DNA of 64,000 nt from G963665495 sp963665495. GTDB taxonomy: Bacteria; Desulfobacterota; Desulfovibrionia; Desulfovibrionales; Desulfovibrionaceae. The position numbers and the translations under genes are program-made. This document shows positions 29,871 through 38,309 of this stretch, in pieces. The notes beneath the pieces are model-generated. The model was not told the DNA's origin. It worked only from the letters and a program-made list of their open reading frames with translations, and ran no database searches. Location: assembly GCA_963665495.1 (NCBI GenBank), contig OY762289.1:1488001-1552000 (forward strand). The letters are read 5' to 3'. The number at the start of each line of letters is the position of its first letter. Within the stretch, counting starts at the first letter, position 1.

Positions 29871-30671
29871 ATGAACATACGGTCCGTTAAACTTGTCTTT
29901 TTTTCTCCCACAGGAACATCAACAAAAATCGCTGAAAGTGTTGTCCGCGGGTTGGGAATGCCTGTGGTTGAAGTCATGGATATCACCCGCGATGAAGCAC
30001 GGCAGGAAAAACTGCAAACTGGTCCAGACGAACTCTTGATTGTCGCTGTCCCTGTGTATGTCGGGAGAGTCCCGTGGATTTTGCCCGAATGGCTTAGAAC
30101 CATTAAGGCGAAGCAGACCCCTGCGGTTTGTCTGACTGTTTATGGTAATCGTGCTGTTGAGGATGCTTTGCTCGAACTGCACGATATTTTACAAAGTGAC
30201 GGATGTATTCCCATTGCAGGCGGTACCTTCATTGGCGAGCATTCGTTTTCAGCTGCCGATACGCCCATTGCCGTGGCTCGTCCGGATGCTGCAGATCTTC
30301 AAAAGGCGGAAGAATTCGGTCGCTTAATTCAACAAAAATTGCAGACTATGGCATCCGTTGATCAGGAACCGGCTATATTATTTCCAGGCAATCACCCCTA
30401 TCGAGACTTCAACCTTTTTGCTCCTACGGATTTTATTGCCATCGAAAACTCCTGTACGCGTTGTGGTGAGTGCGAAGCTCATTGCCCGGTTCATGCTATT
30501 GATCTAGAAAAAGGTATTCTGCACGACCCAGAAACCTGTATTGTCTGTTGCGCGTGCATCAAATTTTGCCCTCAAGGGGCGCGTTCAATGAAACAAGGTA
30601 TGGTAAAGGATATCGCTATCCGGTTAATGAATAATTGCAGCGAGCGTAATGAGCCTGTCTTTTACATATAA
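29871..30671 (+). CDS. EFR1-type flavodoxin plus 2[4Fe-4S] ferredoxin protein
   Basis: 266 aa. The N-terminal flavodoxin-like domain begins VFFSPTGTSTKIAESVV (FMN phosphate loop) with PVYVGRVPW near 60. The C-terminal part holds two ferredoxin motifs, CTRCGECEAHCPVHAID near 196 and CIVCCACIKFCPQGAR near 225. This is the EFR1 family, likely an electron-transfer protein between flavin and Fe-S centres; partners are unknown. ATG at 29871 has GGAGA upstream. It stands alone after the rRNA operon; low-GC flanks. Confidence 0.85.
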   Translation: MNIRSVKLVFFSPTGTSTKIAESVVRGLGMPVVEVMDITRDEARQEKLQTGPDELLIVAVPVYVGRVPWILPEWLRTIKAKQTPAVCLTVYGNRAVEDALLELHDILQSDGCIPIAGGTFIGEHSFSAADTPIAVARPDAADLQKAEEFGRLIQQKLQTMASVDQEPAILFPGNHPYRDFNLFAPTDFIAIENSCTRCGECEAHCPVHAIDLEKGILHDPETCIVCCACIKFCPQGARSMKQGMVKDIAIRLMNNCSERNEPVFYI

Positions 30672-30708
30672 GTATGGCAGGATCATATTCTGTTGCAATG
30701 ATATGTAC

Positions 30709-30730
30709 CTGCATTTATGCAGTATTTTTG
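30709..30730 (+). terminator. Weak terminator after the EFR1 gene
   Basis: CTGCAT TT ATGCAG, a 6-bp stem with a very short loop, followed by TATTTTTG. Stem is weak, so confidence is low. Confidence 0.4.
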
Positions 30731-30948
30731 CTAAAGGATTGTAGATCTTGTATCAAGTTGTAATTATTATGTTTTATGTCTAAGCAATTTGTGTTTTTAG
30801 ATGAGTAATGTTTTTTGTGTAGCAACTAAAATTTGTTTGCCGATATTTTTGCAGATTAATATTTCTTGACGTTCTTCTTCTTGTGTTTATCAATAGTTCA
30901 GGTAATGAGATATCAACTTTTCCAGAACTTCGCGAAACAGGTGGTTAT

Positions 30949-31356
30949 ATGAAAAAGAAACCCAAATTCTTGATTGTGGAAGATGAGTTTACAAGTCGCA
31001 AAGTTCTTGAATCCTTTTTGTCCTCATATGGGGATTATGATATCGCTGTAAATGGTGTTGAAGCGATTGACGCTTTCAAACTGGCCATGCGTTCCGGTAA
31101 ACCGTATGACTTGATTTGTATGGATATTGTCATGCCTGAGATGGACGGGCATGAGGCACTGCGTCAGATCAGAGAGCTTGAAATCAAATACGGCGTACTC
31201 CCCAAAAATGAGGTCAAGGTTATAATGATAACGGTATTATCTGATCCGAAAAATGTTGTAGAAGCTTTTTACCGGGGCGGAGCTACCACTTACATCCCTA
31301 AACCCATAGACAGGGGGATGTTTCTGCAAACCCTTCGCAACTTAGATATAATCTGA
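30949..31356 (+). CDS. CheY-like single-domain response regulator
   Basis: 135 aa from the ATG at 30949 (AGGTGG upstream); the open frame before it is probably not translated. Receiver motifs: VEDEF with acidic pair near the N-terminus, phosphoacceptor in CMDIVMPEMDG near 62, the Thr in MITVLSD and the Lys in YIPKPID. No output domain and no kinase nearby, so it likely acts by protein contact. A strong terminator follows. Confidence 0.88.
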   Translation: MKKKPKFLIVEDEFTSRKVLESFLSSYGDYDIAVNGVEAIDAFKLAMRSGKPYDLICMDIVMPEMDGHEALRQIRELEIKYGVLPKNEVKVIMITVLSDPKNVVEAFYRGGATTYIPKPIDRGMFLQTLRNLDII

Positions 31357-31391
31357 CTTTCACGCAAAAATATTTTCCAACTATTGCTTGG

Positions 31392-31433
31392 AACAAGGGC
31401 ATCTGAACCAACGTTCGGATGCCCTTGTTTTTC
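31392..31433 (+). terminator. Terminator of the response-regulator gene
   Basis: AACAAGGGCATC pairs with GATGCCCTTGTT over a 14-nt loop, followed by TTTCC. 12-bp stem. Confidence 0.85.
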
Positions 31434-31512
31434 CGCATTGAATTAAAAAAGTCCGCTGATATTTTGAGCTTGCCCACTTATTTTCGAGAATCGCATCCCA
31501 GTATTAATCAAT

Positions 31513-31607
31513 AAAAAAGCGGTTACCGGATTAACCGCTAACCGCTTGATTTTCTTATGGTGGAGACGAAGAGATTTGAACTCTCGACTTCTGCCTTGCG
31601 AAGGCAG
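31513..31607. repeat. attL-side direct repeat (partial tRNA-Ala copy and terminator)
   Basis: 95 bp matching 44002-44096 with one difference (T31523 versus C44012). It comprises a tRNA terminator hairpin and the tRNA 3' part from the anticodon stem to CCA, on the minus strand. The left copy lacks the 5' part of the tRNA, so it is a nonfunctional tRNA fragment. Confidence 0.92.
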
Positions 31608-31631
31608 ACGCCTATAACTTATCTATTGAAA

Positions 31632-32765
31632 TTACTTATTCTTTTTTTTCTGGGGATACGACAAACCGGGTTTTTGGGGCTGTTTTATATCCCCAAAAAT
31701 ATCCCCCGTCCCTGTCAACTTGATATCCGGCAATGACTGTATTGCTAGCTCTTTTTGGCTATTAATCACATGTTGATAATTTCTGAAAAGCATCTCAACA
31801 CTTGTCCCCATCAATTCAGCTACTGTACCATGGTCATAGCCTTGTTCAAGAAGGTTTGTAGCAAAAGCATGTCGTAGATCGTAAGGTCGAATCTGTCTAT
31901 CTATTCCAGCTCTCTTAAGGATTGCTCTCCATGCTTTACCGAATGATTTTATGGATTCTCCCTTGTAGTGGATGCACCATGGAATGCGTTTCAGAGTGTC
32001 TTCTGCTTTCCACTTTCGCAGTATTGGTACAATGGAATCCTTAAGTGGTACTTTACGCCAATGCTCGCGTTTATTTTTCTTGGCGGTGGCAAAGATTGCT
32101 ACAGGTGGGTTCTCATCAAGCCTAAACGATTCCCATCTAAATTGAAGTAACTCGCATGGGCCTATCCTCGGGGCGATGTTGTACCCTAGGATAACCGCTC
32201 GTACGATATGATGAGGAGCATGTTTGATGATTGCGTTTATTTCATCTGTGGAAGGGGGGATAAACTTTTTATCCTGTCCGTACTTGAGCACATATCCATC
32301 CATGGGGTTGTTTTCTATCAGCTCGTGTTCGATTCCCCATCGAATGGCAGCTTTCAATATGGTGAGTCTGCGGTGGATAGTATTCTGTTTGATGTTCTTA
32401 CCGCGTTGGGATTCCTCAAAACCTATTAGGTCCTTCCGTGTCAAATCTTTTACTAGGATGTCGCCAAGGATAGAGGCAATCGCTCCCATATGATAAAAAT
32501 CGTTTTTCTTGGTAGACTCGGTTCTTTCAGCCTTGGCGTTGTAAACATACAGGATATCGGCAACGGTCAGGTCGTCGGCAGTAACATGGTCGTCAGGAAG
32601 AAATGATTCTGGTTCATGCTTCAGGCGATATTTAACGTGGTCAGATTCGCGGGTAGCTTCCTGTTCAGTAGTCCACGGCCCGCGCTCTATTTTTTGTGTG
32701 TACGGATTGCGCCAGTAAGCTCGATAGCGGGTTCCGCTTTTTCGTTCACGCTTTTCAACTGCCAT
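31632..32765 (-). CDS. int: Tyrosine recombinase/integrase of the element
   Basis: 377 aa, full length. Catalytic Arg in NIAPRIGPCELLQFRW near 199, the HxxR box in RPYDLRHAFATNLLEQGYD near 294-300 (Leu-Arg-His) and nucleophile Tyr in MLFRNYQHV near 330. The N-terminal arm-binding and core SAM-like domains are present. It lies 24 bases inside the left repeat with its 3' end toward it. It should catalyse integration into and, with a small helper, excision from tRNA-Ala. Ends in a Lys-rich tail. Confidence 0.93.
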   Translation of the reverse strand: MAVEKRERKSGTRYRAYWRNPYTQKIERGPWTTEQEATRESDHVKYRLKHEPESFLPDDHVTADDLTVADILYVYNAKAERTESTKKNDFYHMGAIASILGDILVKDLTRKDLIGFEESQRGKNIKQNTIHRRLTILKAAIRWGIEHELIENNPMDGYVLKYGQDKKFIPPSTDEINAIIKHAPHHIVRAVILGYNIAPRIGPCELLQFRWESFRLDENPPVAIFATAKKNKREHWRKVPLKDSIVPILRKWKAEDTLKRIPWCIHYKGESIKSFGKAWRAILKRAGIDRQIRPYDLRHAFATNLLEQGYDHGTVAELMGTSVEMLFRNYQHVINSQKELAIQSLPDIKLTGTGDIFGDIKQPQKPGLSYPQKKKNK

Positions 32766-32773
32766 ATCTAAGT

Positions 32774-33085
32774 TTACTTGCCCTTGGTGGTTCCGGTCAA
32801 TGCCTTCTGCGCGTCCGAAAAACTTTGATTGAAAAATTGTTTCGCCGGGTTGGTTTTTTTCTTTGGCTTTTTCGCTTGTGGCTTGTTGGCTGTTTCAAGG
32901 CGTTCAATAACTGCGTCAATGTGTTCTGGATTATATCTATACCCAAGTCCTGCCCCTGGGCCGAGGTAGATAGGCTTTATACCCCATCGTTTCATCTGTT
33001 TATGTGCAGACGCTTCAGAGCAGTTTGGTGCATAGTATTTTCGTCCCCACAAAGACATTTTTTTTGCGGTCGGGTGTTGGCGCAT
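32774..33085 (-). CDS. Small DNA-binding-like protein, possible excisionase
   Basis: 103 aa. A core such as SLWGRKYYAPNCSEASAHKQ, then MKRWGIKPIYLGPGAGLGYR with a C-terminal helix, resembles the winged-helix excisionase/AlpA type, where a helix-turn-helix is followed by a Gly-rich turn and an Arg-Tyr. A basic tail follows. Its place 8 bases before the integrase fits an excisionase. No strong family match, so the call is by position and pattern. Confidence 0.55.
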   Translation of the reverse strand: MRQHPTAKKMSLWGRKYYAPNCSEASAHKQMKRWGIKPIYLGPGAGLGYRYNPEHIDAVIERLETANKPQAKKPKKKTNPAKQFFNQSFSDAQKALTGTTKGK

Positions 33086-33104
33086 CCGGCCTTTTCATTT
33101 TGAC

Positions 33105-33317
33105 TCAGCATTCACTGAACCCCCTGATTTTCATATTTATAACCTGCTCAGCCTCATTCAGCTTTGCCGCTAGCCATTTAGGCGCTGGCCGGTATCCGTT
33201 TAGAATTTGTGACAAAAACGCCTGTGAACATCCACAGCTGTGCGCCAGTAGGGTCTGCGTGATTCCCGCCTGCTGCAGCTTGTCTTTAATCGGTAGTGCC
33301 GCCGGTTTCTGGAACAT
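33105..33317 (-). CDS. Small XRE-type helix-turn-helix protein
   Basis: 70 aa. KDKLQQAGITQTLLAHSCGC and SQAFLSQILNGYRPAPKWLA form a lambda-repressor-like helix-turn-helix. Possible Cro/repressor-like switch of the element. Only 19 bases separate it from the excisionase-like gene. Confidence 0.65.
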   Translation of the reverse strand: MFQKPAALPIKDKLQQAGITQTLLAHSCGCSQAFLSQILNGYRPAPKWLAAKLNEAEQVINMKIRGFSEC

Positions 33318-33322
33318 TCTTT

Positions 33323-33964
33323 TTACTCCTGTTCATTCATTTCACGATATAAAGCCAGCCGTTCTTTGTAGTACATACTGGCCTTTACTTTTCCTATTTT
33401 TGATTGTAATTTATTATATAATGCGCCCTGCTCATTAAACTTCATCATTGGGAAGTGCTCTTTCGACAGTCCTAGCTTCAAGCATGTTGATGTAGCTACG
33501 TTGTCAATCCTAATGAAACGGGTATCATACCCAGAAAAATCTTTAAATTTTACTTTTGGTGCGCGTAAGATGTCGCCAAAAACATCAATATCAACTATTT
33601 CACCGTAGAGTGTGCCCGTTGTGTCGTCAAATTCTTTGGCCGTTGTAAGTGTAAGGCGTGGAAGGCCCACATCCAGTACGATGAAATGCTTCTCAATATT
33701 TTGAGTTTTGAATATCGGCGGAAGTAGTGCCACTGTCATAGCCGCCATTATATCAGCGCATTCCGTGGGATGCCCTAGTTCCTCATACACGTGCAACAGT
33801 GCTACTTTTACGGCAACGTCTTTTGAAAACAGGCGCGTGATCTGCCGACTGTCTGAATTTTTCAGATCGGGTTGCACATAGCCCAGGCGGGCCAGATATT
33901 GGAAGCGAGATTTGGTCATGCCGACCGGCGCGTATATTTCGTTGGGGGTGAATATATTGGACAT
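33323..33964 (-). CDS. Element protein with MerR-like N-terminal helix-turn-helix
   Basis: 213 aa from the ATG at 33964 with GGAGGT upstream. The N-terminus (IFTPNEIYAPVGMTKSRFQY, then LARLGYVQPD) resembles MerR/excisionase winged helices, with a following helical segment. The C-terminal ~120 residues (IVLDVGLPRLTLTTAKEFDD onward) are unrecognised. First gene of the leftward regulator-integrase cluster; it could be the master regulator that senses a helper phage, which is speculation from position. Confidence 0.6.
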   Translation of the reverse strand: MSNIFTPNEIYAPVGMTKSRFQYLARLGYVQPDLKNSDSRQITRLFSKDVAVKVALLHVYEELGHPTECADIMAAMTVALLPPIFKTQNIEKHFIVLDVGLPRLTLTTAKEFDDTTGTLYGEIVDIDVFGDILRAPKVKFKDFSGYDTRFIRIDNVATSTCLKLGLSKEHFPMMKFNEQGALYNKLQSKIGKVKASMYYKERLALYREMNEQE

Positions 33965-34123
33965 CAACTTTACCTCCGTTGATTATTTGAGTCGGAGCAT
34001 AATCGTTATCCTCATGGTTGCCAAGGAGTTTTTATTATTGGCCTGTCCCCTTTTTGGCTAATCCCCTAAAATAGCAAGGAAAGAAAATTAGAAAAAATTT
34101 ATAGCAATGCTTGATTTGGTCAA

Positions 34124-34157
34124 GAAAAAGGCCGCCTCCTTGCGGAAACGGCCTTTG
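34124..34157 (-). terminator. Terminator of the 34161-34636 gene pair
   Basis: On the minus strand AAAGGCCG pairs with CGGCCTTT around a purine-rich loop and TTTTTC follows. It separates the small unknown gene pair from the regulator cluster. Confidence 0.8.
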
Positions 34158-34160
34158 GTG

Positions 34161-34370
34161 TCAGTCTTTGATTTTTGGAAACAGCTCCTCAAGTTCCATT
34201 ATCTGGTCATATAAAGTCTCACCTAAGTTATTCAAAATAACCGCAATCCCATTAGTTGTATCAACGTGAAGCATGCCTGTATATTCGGTTATAGCGTCAA
34301 GGCCATCGGATACAGAGAAAAGTTTTTTGTAGACTCTTTTTAGGGATTTTTCGAATTCTACAGAGTTCAT
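34161..34370 (-). CDS. Hypothetical small element protein
   Basis: 69 aa, acidic, helical, no recognisable motif. The start overlaps the stop of the gene upstream by four bases and a terminator follows, which supports that it is real. Function unknown. Confidence 0.55.
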   Translation of the reverse strand: MNSVEFEKSLKRVYKKLFSVSDGLDAITEYTGMLHVDTTNGIAVILNNLGETLYDQIMELEELFPKIKD

Positions 34371-34636
34371 GACTCCACCTCCTCATCAAAACCGCCGTTC
34401 AAACAAGCTCGAAACCGTTCACGGGCAGCATCGACGCACACGGCCACTATGTCCCGCCAGCCGCTGCCATCCATCCCCGCAACAGCAATGACTGAGGTTA
34501 GAGGGTAGAGAGCTTCTTGCAACGCCTGCTCTAATAATTCGATAGTGTCTTCTTTGAATTTTGGGAGTTTTTCGAAATCTTCGAAGACGATAGAGTTGCA
34601 CAATAGAGTTTGCTTAGATATTCTTTGGATAGCCAT
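34367..34636 (-). CDS. Hypothetical small element protein
   Basis: 89 aa from the ATG at 34636, with GGAGG 8 bases upstream; the open frame begins three codons earlier. Mixed alpha/beta with a Gly-rich MDGSGWRD turn. Coupled to 34161-34370 by overlap. Function unknown. Confidence 0.55.
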   Translation of the reverse strand: MAIQRISKQTLLCNSIVFEDFEKLPKFKEDTIELLEQALQEALYPLTSVIAVAGMDGSGWRDIVAVCVDAARERFRACLNGGFDEEVES

Positions 34637-34709
34637 GGCTCGCACCTCCAGTACGGGTTGTGTTTAGGCCTCTGCTGGTGTTGGTAGCACCTTCAGGGGC
34701 CGATTTTAT

Positions 34710-35063
34710 TTATTGTCCATCCCAGTTTCCATTTTTTAGTCTGTCGTCGATGATTGTCTTTATTGTTTCAAGGATAGGAAACTCTTGGCCGGGGGAACAT
34801 GAATTTCTGTTTTCTCCTTCTAGACACTGCAAGAAAACCCGCAAATCTTCTACCCTTAGTTCATGTTTAGACTCAGAATGATTTAAGTTAGTTGTCACAA
34901 TTTGGGCAGCAACATCGTACGGGTCGGGAATCGTATAAATATCCTTGATCCTTAGTAGGTCGGCGATTGCGTCGCCGATAGTAGACTCACAATCAGCAGC
35001 GTGTTTTTTGAGTTCTTTGTAAACTTCTGTTTCAATAGGAAAATTAACATTTTTCTTTACCAT
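34710..35063 (-). CDS. Hypothetical protein, ribbon-helix-helix-like N-terminus
   Basis: 117 aa. The start KKNVNFPIETEVYKELKKHA followed by STIGDAIADLLRIKD matches the strand-helix-helix layout of Arc/CopG proteins. C-terminal part unrecognised. AGGAGG lies 7 bases before the ATG. Upstream-most of the leftward small genes; it may regulate the divergent mqsRA side. Confidence 0.6.
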   Translation of the reverse strand: MVKKNVNFPIETEVYKELKKHAADCESTIGDAIADLLRIKDIYTIPDPYDVAAQIVTTNLNHSESKHELRVEDLRVFLQCLEGENRNSCSPGQEFPILETIKTIIDDRLKNGNWDGQ

Positions 35064-35360
35064 AAAAAATCCTCCTGTAGTCTATGTTTAATTAGTTTAA
35101 ATAGCGAACAACTAAATAATAGCTACCATAGTGATCTGTGTCAAGCTAAAAAAGCAAATAAAAAAACGGGCCAACCCGAAAGCCAGTCCACCAAGAAAAA
35201 AACCTCCATCTGCCGTATTCGCGACACGGCAGGCCAACTCCGACGTTTATAACGATTTCTCGTGTCTCTTGTCGGAAAAAAGATTTTCGGGGCTTAGAAT
35301 GGCTGCTGTGAGGTAGATTTTCACTTGCTCCTTGATGGCAATGGGAATATTTTTTTCATC

Positions 35361-35627
35361 ATGAAATTTTACCAATTCGACGTGGTGAGACTGCTCGTGC
35401 ATGTACCACTAGAAAGATATTCTCCCCATAGTGATGGACTGGACGCTTGGCCAGACGGCCTCCCTCTTGGAGAACAAGGTACGATCATTGAAATATATGG
35501 GACCGATGAAGTTATTACGGTTGAATTTTTTTGTCAGCTTGACGAAACTGACCTGTTTAATTTTGATAATGTACTTGTAGATCTTCATCCGCATGAAATC
35601 GAACTGGTGTCGAGACGCAAGCCATAG
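35361..35627 (+). CDS. DUF4926 domain protein
   Basis: 88 aa from the ATG at 35361. YQFDVVRLLVHVPLE, then LPLGEQGTIIEIYGTDEVIT and VEF match the small SH3-like DUF4926 family, often found beside toxins or as antitoxin-like partners in mobile DNA. Same strand as mqsR, 147 bases before it. Role unknown. Confidence 0.68.
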   Translation: MKFYQFDVVRLLVHVPLERYSPHSDGLDAWPDGLPLGEQGTIIEIYGTDEVITVEFFCQLDETDLFNFDNVLVDLHPHEIELVSRRKP

Positions 35628-35774
35628 TACGCCTTCCCGCTGACACCCACGGCTGCCCCTGCTCGGTCGCGGGCTGAGGCTTTGGGCAAGTGGAGACAAA
35701 ATTACCAGCTCAAGAGGTCGTAGAACGCGGGGATGCTCTTGACTTTCTATGAAAGTACCGTTAAGATACTTTTT

Positions 35775-36107
35775 ATGGACGGCGGCAAAAACAGAAAATG
35801 GAAGCCAGAGCACAGCTTGTTGGAAATTAAGCGCCTCGTAAGCGAGACAAAACGCTTGTACTCCAAGAGTGTACGGCTTGAAGACCTTGGGTATACCTCA
35901 AAAGCCGCCGACGCCGTGTTGCTCTCGCTGAAACAAACTGATTTCAGATCCTCCAACGAAGATTGGAACACCAAGGGCCAATGGTTTGACGTATACGTGA
36001 CCATTTCGGAAGAATTGGAAATATACATCAAGCTCAAGATAGTAGACGAGCTGCTGATAGTAACCTCCTTCAAGGAAAATACCGGAGGACGCCATGAACT
36101 CCATTAA
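35775..36107 (+). CDS. mqsR: MqsR-family mRNA interferase toxin
   Basis: 110 aa from the ATG at 35775. HSLLEIKRLVSETKRLYSKS, ADAVLLSLKQTDF, QWFDVYVTIS and IKLKIVDELLIVTSFKE align block for block with MqsR, a RelE-fold RNase that cuts mRNA, in E. coli at GCU sites. The C-terminal Lys/Phe/Lys segment is intact. The gene overlaps mqsA by 14 bases, so toxin and antitoxin are coupled in the toxin-first order usual for this pair. Confidence 0.85.
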   Translation: MDGGKNRKWKPEHSLLEIKRLVSETKRLYSKSVRLEDLGYTSKAADAVLLSLKQTDFRSSNEDWNTKGQWFDVYVTISEELEIYIKLKIVDELLIVTSFKENTGGRHELH

Positions 36108-36537
36108 ATGCCCCATTTGCGGAGAAGGTACGCTTCACGAACAAATCGAGAGCAAGACTTACCGTTTCAAAGGCGCATCCATAACCATCGACAACATTGT
36201 TTACGATGTCTGCGACAAGTGCGGAGAGGCATTTTTTAAGCCTGAGAAGTCGCCCCATGTGGACGCCATCCTTGAGGAGTTCTATGCCCGTACCCTTGGT
36301 GTATTGTCCCCGTCAGAAATAAAAAAGGCGCGTACCACCCTGGGGTTCACTCAGAAGGAATTCGCCAAACGGTTAGGTGTTGGTGAAAAGAACTTCGCAA
36401 AGTATGAATCCGGGATCATGCGCCCGAACAAGACGACGAGCGATTTAATCAGGATTTTGTATGCTAGGCCAGAGATGCTCAAATACGTCAGCACGGAAGG
36501 CTTGCCAGAGATTGAGCGGGGAGCAACTTCTCTATAA
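36094..36537 (+). CDS. mqsA: MqsA-family antitoxin and autorepressor
   Basis: 147 aa. An N-terminal zinc site (CPICGEG near 6 and CDKCGEAFF near 42) binds the toxin. A C-terminal XRE helix-turn-helix follows (RTTLGFTQKEFAKRLGVGEK and NFAKYESGIMRPNKTT), which binds operator DNA. Domain order and length match MqsA. It would neutralise MqsR and repress the pair. Confidence 0.87.
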   Translation: MNSIKCPICGEGTLHEQIESKTYRFKGASITIDNIVYDVCDKCGEAFFKPEKSPHVDAILEEFYARTLGVLSPSEIKKARTTLGFTQKEFAKRLGVGEKNFAKYESGIMRPNKTTSDLIRILYARPEMLKYVSTEGLPEIERGATSL

Positions 36538-36563
36538 TATAGCAGCCTACTTTTCCGACACCA

Positions 36564-36917
36564 CTACAAATGTCGCTCAGTCTCAGCTTCAATGCTCTTG
36601 CAAATTTTCCCCGGTGCAATATTCGGGTTCAGTATCGCCGCAAGCAACGCGAAATGCTTCTGCCGGTCAATCCGGCGCGTCTCAAGCGGATCTATCGCCC
36701 GTAGGTATTCAGCGTAGTCCTGGAAGCGGGAACACGTTTCATAGCAACTCGTGCGGTCTCCACGGAAACCGCAAGTGCGGCAGGGGGATTTGTTTACCAT
36801 TGGCGGGATAGTTTTTTTTGCAGGAACCCTTGCGGGCGTTTTCGGACTCCTGCAAGTCCGGACTGGCCTTTTTTGGGTGGAGTACCCGCGCCTTGCGGTT
36901 TCCCGCATCAAGGCCAT
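36564..36917 (-). CDS. Cys-rich small protein at the end of the capsid operon
   Basis: 117 aa. CRTCGFRGDRTSCYETCSRF near 46-65 is a four-to-five-Cys cluster that looks like a zinc knuckle. A basic N-terminal part may be untranslated if the ATG at 36800 is used. Last gene of the leftward structural operon, 36 bases after the cement gene, where a tailed phage would have head-tail joining genes. Function unknown; not a recognised head or tail protein. Confidence 0.5.
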   Translation of the reverse strand: MALMRETARRGYSTQKRPVRTCRSPKTPARVPAKKTIPPMVNKSPCRTCGFRGDRTSCYETCSRFQDYAEYLRAIDPLETRRIDRQKHFALLAAILNPNIAPGKICKSIEAETERHL

Positions 36918-36953
36918 GCCATCAGGCGCTAATGCGTACGATTGATGCTGAAA

Positions 36954-37364
36954 CTATTTCGCAAGCCAAGCGCTGTAATTGATCCCCGTGCCCACGGTAC
37001 CGTCAACGGTCGTGTACAGTCGTACGTACCGGTAGGTGGTCCCGTTCTTTTCAGTACGGAAAGGCAGGAGATAGCGCCCGGTTTCGCTGTCTTTGTCTCC
37101 GGAAAGAACTTCCGCAGCTCCCAGGTCCAAGGAAAGCAGGTCCTCATAGCCAGAGGCAAAGGTGGCACTGTTCGAACCCTGCAGGCGGATGGTGTACAGC
37201 TCGTCGTCATCGGCAATTTCGATAGCCGTCACATCAAGGTACAGTTCGCCCATAACCAGGCCCGCGCCCAGATCCACCACCTTGGCGGAACCATCCACAG
37301 TAGCAACGCCACTGCTAGCCACCAGTCCCGCGTCTTTCAAAATCAGATCAATATCTTGAAACAT
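36954..37364 (-). CDS. Capsid cement/decoration protein (Bbp16 type)
   Basis: 136 aa, beta-rich. MFQDIDLILKDAGLVASSG at the start and YRYVRLYTTVDGTVGTGINY, then SAWL at the end match the Bbp16-like cement proteins of BPP-1-type podoviruses, which stabilise the shell. Directly follows the major capsid gene after 12 bases, the expected place. Confidence 0.7.
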   Translation of the reverse strand: MFQDIDLILKDAGLVASSGVATVDGSAKVVDLGAGLVMGELYLDVTAIEIADDDELYTIRLQGSNSATFASGYEDLLSLDLGAAEVLSGDKDSETGRYLLPFRTEKNGTTYRYVRLYTTVDGTVGTGINYSAWLAK

Positions 37365-37376
37365 AATCTCACCTCT

Positions 37377-38297
37377 CTACGCGTTTTTAAGGCCGTACAA
37401 ACGGGCCGCGCTTTTGGGATGTAAGCAGGCAACACCACAGATCCACTCAAGCAGGGTGCGGAAAGCCACGCCGCCGGAGTAAAGCCCTTGGTCGATGACA
37501 TCAAGCGAACCGCACTGCAGGCCGCTGATGTACTCGGAGACGCCAAAACGTACGGCGTAAATCGAGCTGCCGACACTGGAGCCGCCGCCGGGGCAATCTT
37601 CGGTGAAACCAAGGATCTCGTTGCCCTCGTTGTCTTCCTCAATCACGGCAATGGGAACGCCCGCGTATCCGGTCAACTGCCGCCCGAAAGCATCGCTGAC
37701 AACTTCTTGAGCCTGACCGGCAGCACGTACCAGAGCGGATACCCTCCGGCGCATGGGCTTGTTCATGAACAGAACGTCCGCGCCACCCACAACCGCGTCA
37801 AGTAACTGGTCGAGCATGTCCAGGGTCAGAGCATCCCCGCCAGAGGTGGAACCGGCTGCAAGCAACTGATCGCCCGTCAGGCGTTTTTCCAGGCCGTCAA
37901 AGCTTTTCGGATCATTTTCACTGTCCCCTTTAAAAAAGGCCTTGGTAAATTTTTGAGCCGCAGCTTTGGCCTTCAGGCCGTCATGAACGGCGCGTAGGTT
38001 GTTGATGCTGCCCTGAGTCTTCACAAGTGCCCGGCCAACGTCGGAGAATCCACCAAGGATGGAGAGAGTTTCCACCTGCGGGTTGATAATGTCGGTCGAT
38101 TCCGTATAGCCTCCGTTGATTCCACGGAAGGCGATGCCCGGAAGGGTTTTCTCCAGGTTGTACTTGTAGCTGTCGCTGCTCACGGTCAGGAAGGGCAGGC
38201 GCTCAAGTACGGGACTGGTGCGCGGGAACACCTCGATTACCCCGCGCTGCAACGGGTCCTGCGACAGTTTTGCCGCTTCAATAAGAGTCAAGCTCAT
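37377..38297 (-). CDS. Major capsid protein
   Basis: 306 aa, HK97-fold-type capsid protein of the kind without prohead protease. TLIEAAKLSQDPLQRGVIEV then RTSPVLERLPF at the N-terminus, and GYAGVPIAVIEEDNEGNEIL and YAVRFGVSEYISGLQCG in the C-terminal domain, are typical of phage capsid proteins with a separate scaffold. It lies between scaffold and cement genes, gaps of 12 bases each. Confidence 0.85.
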   Translation of the reverse strand: MSLTLIEAAKLSQDPLQRGVIEVFPRTSPVLERLPFLTVSSDSYKYNLEKTLPGIAFRGINGGYTESTDIINPQVETLSILGGFSDVGRALVKTQGSINNLRAVHDGLKAKAAAQKFTKAFFKGDSENDPKSFDGLEKRLTGDQLLAAGSTSGGDALTLDMLDQLLDAVVGGADVLFMNKPMRRRVSALVRAAGQAQEVVSDAFGRQLTGYAGVPIAVIEEDNEGNEILGFTEDCPGGGSSVGSSIYAVRFGVSEYISGLQCGSLDVIDQGLYSGGVAFRTLLEWICGVACLHPKSAARLYGLKNA

Positions 38298-38309
38298 GTT
38301 CTTTTCCTT

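Noticed and set aside
35628..35774. Structured RNA or riboswitch before mqsR
   Set aside because: GC-rich with short complementary pieces, but no stable or recognisable fold; may simply be the mqsRA operator region.
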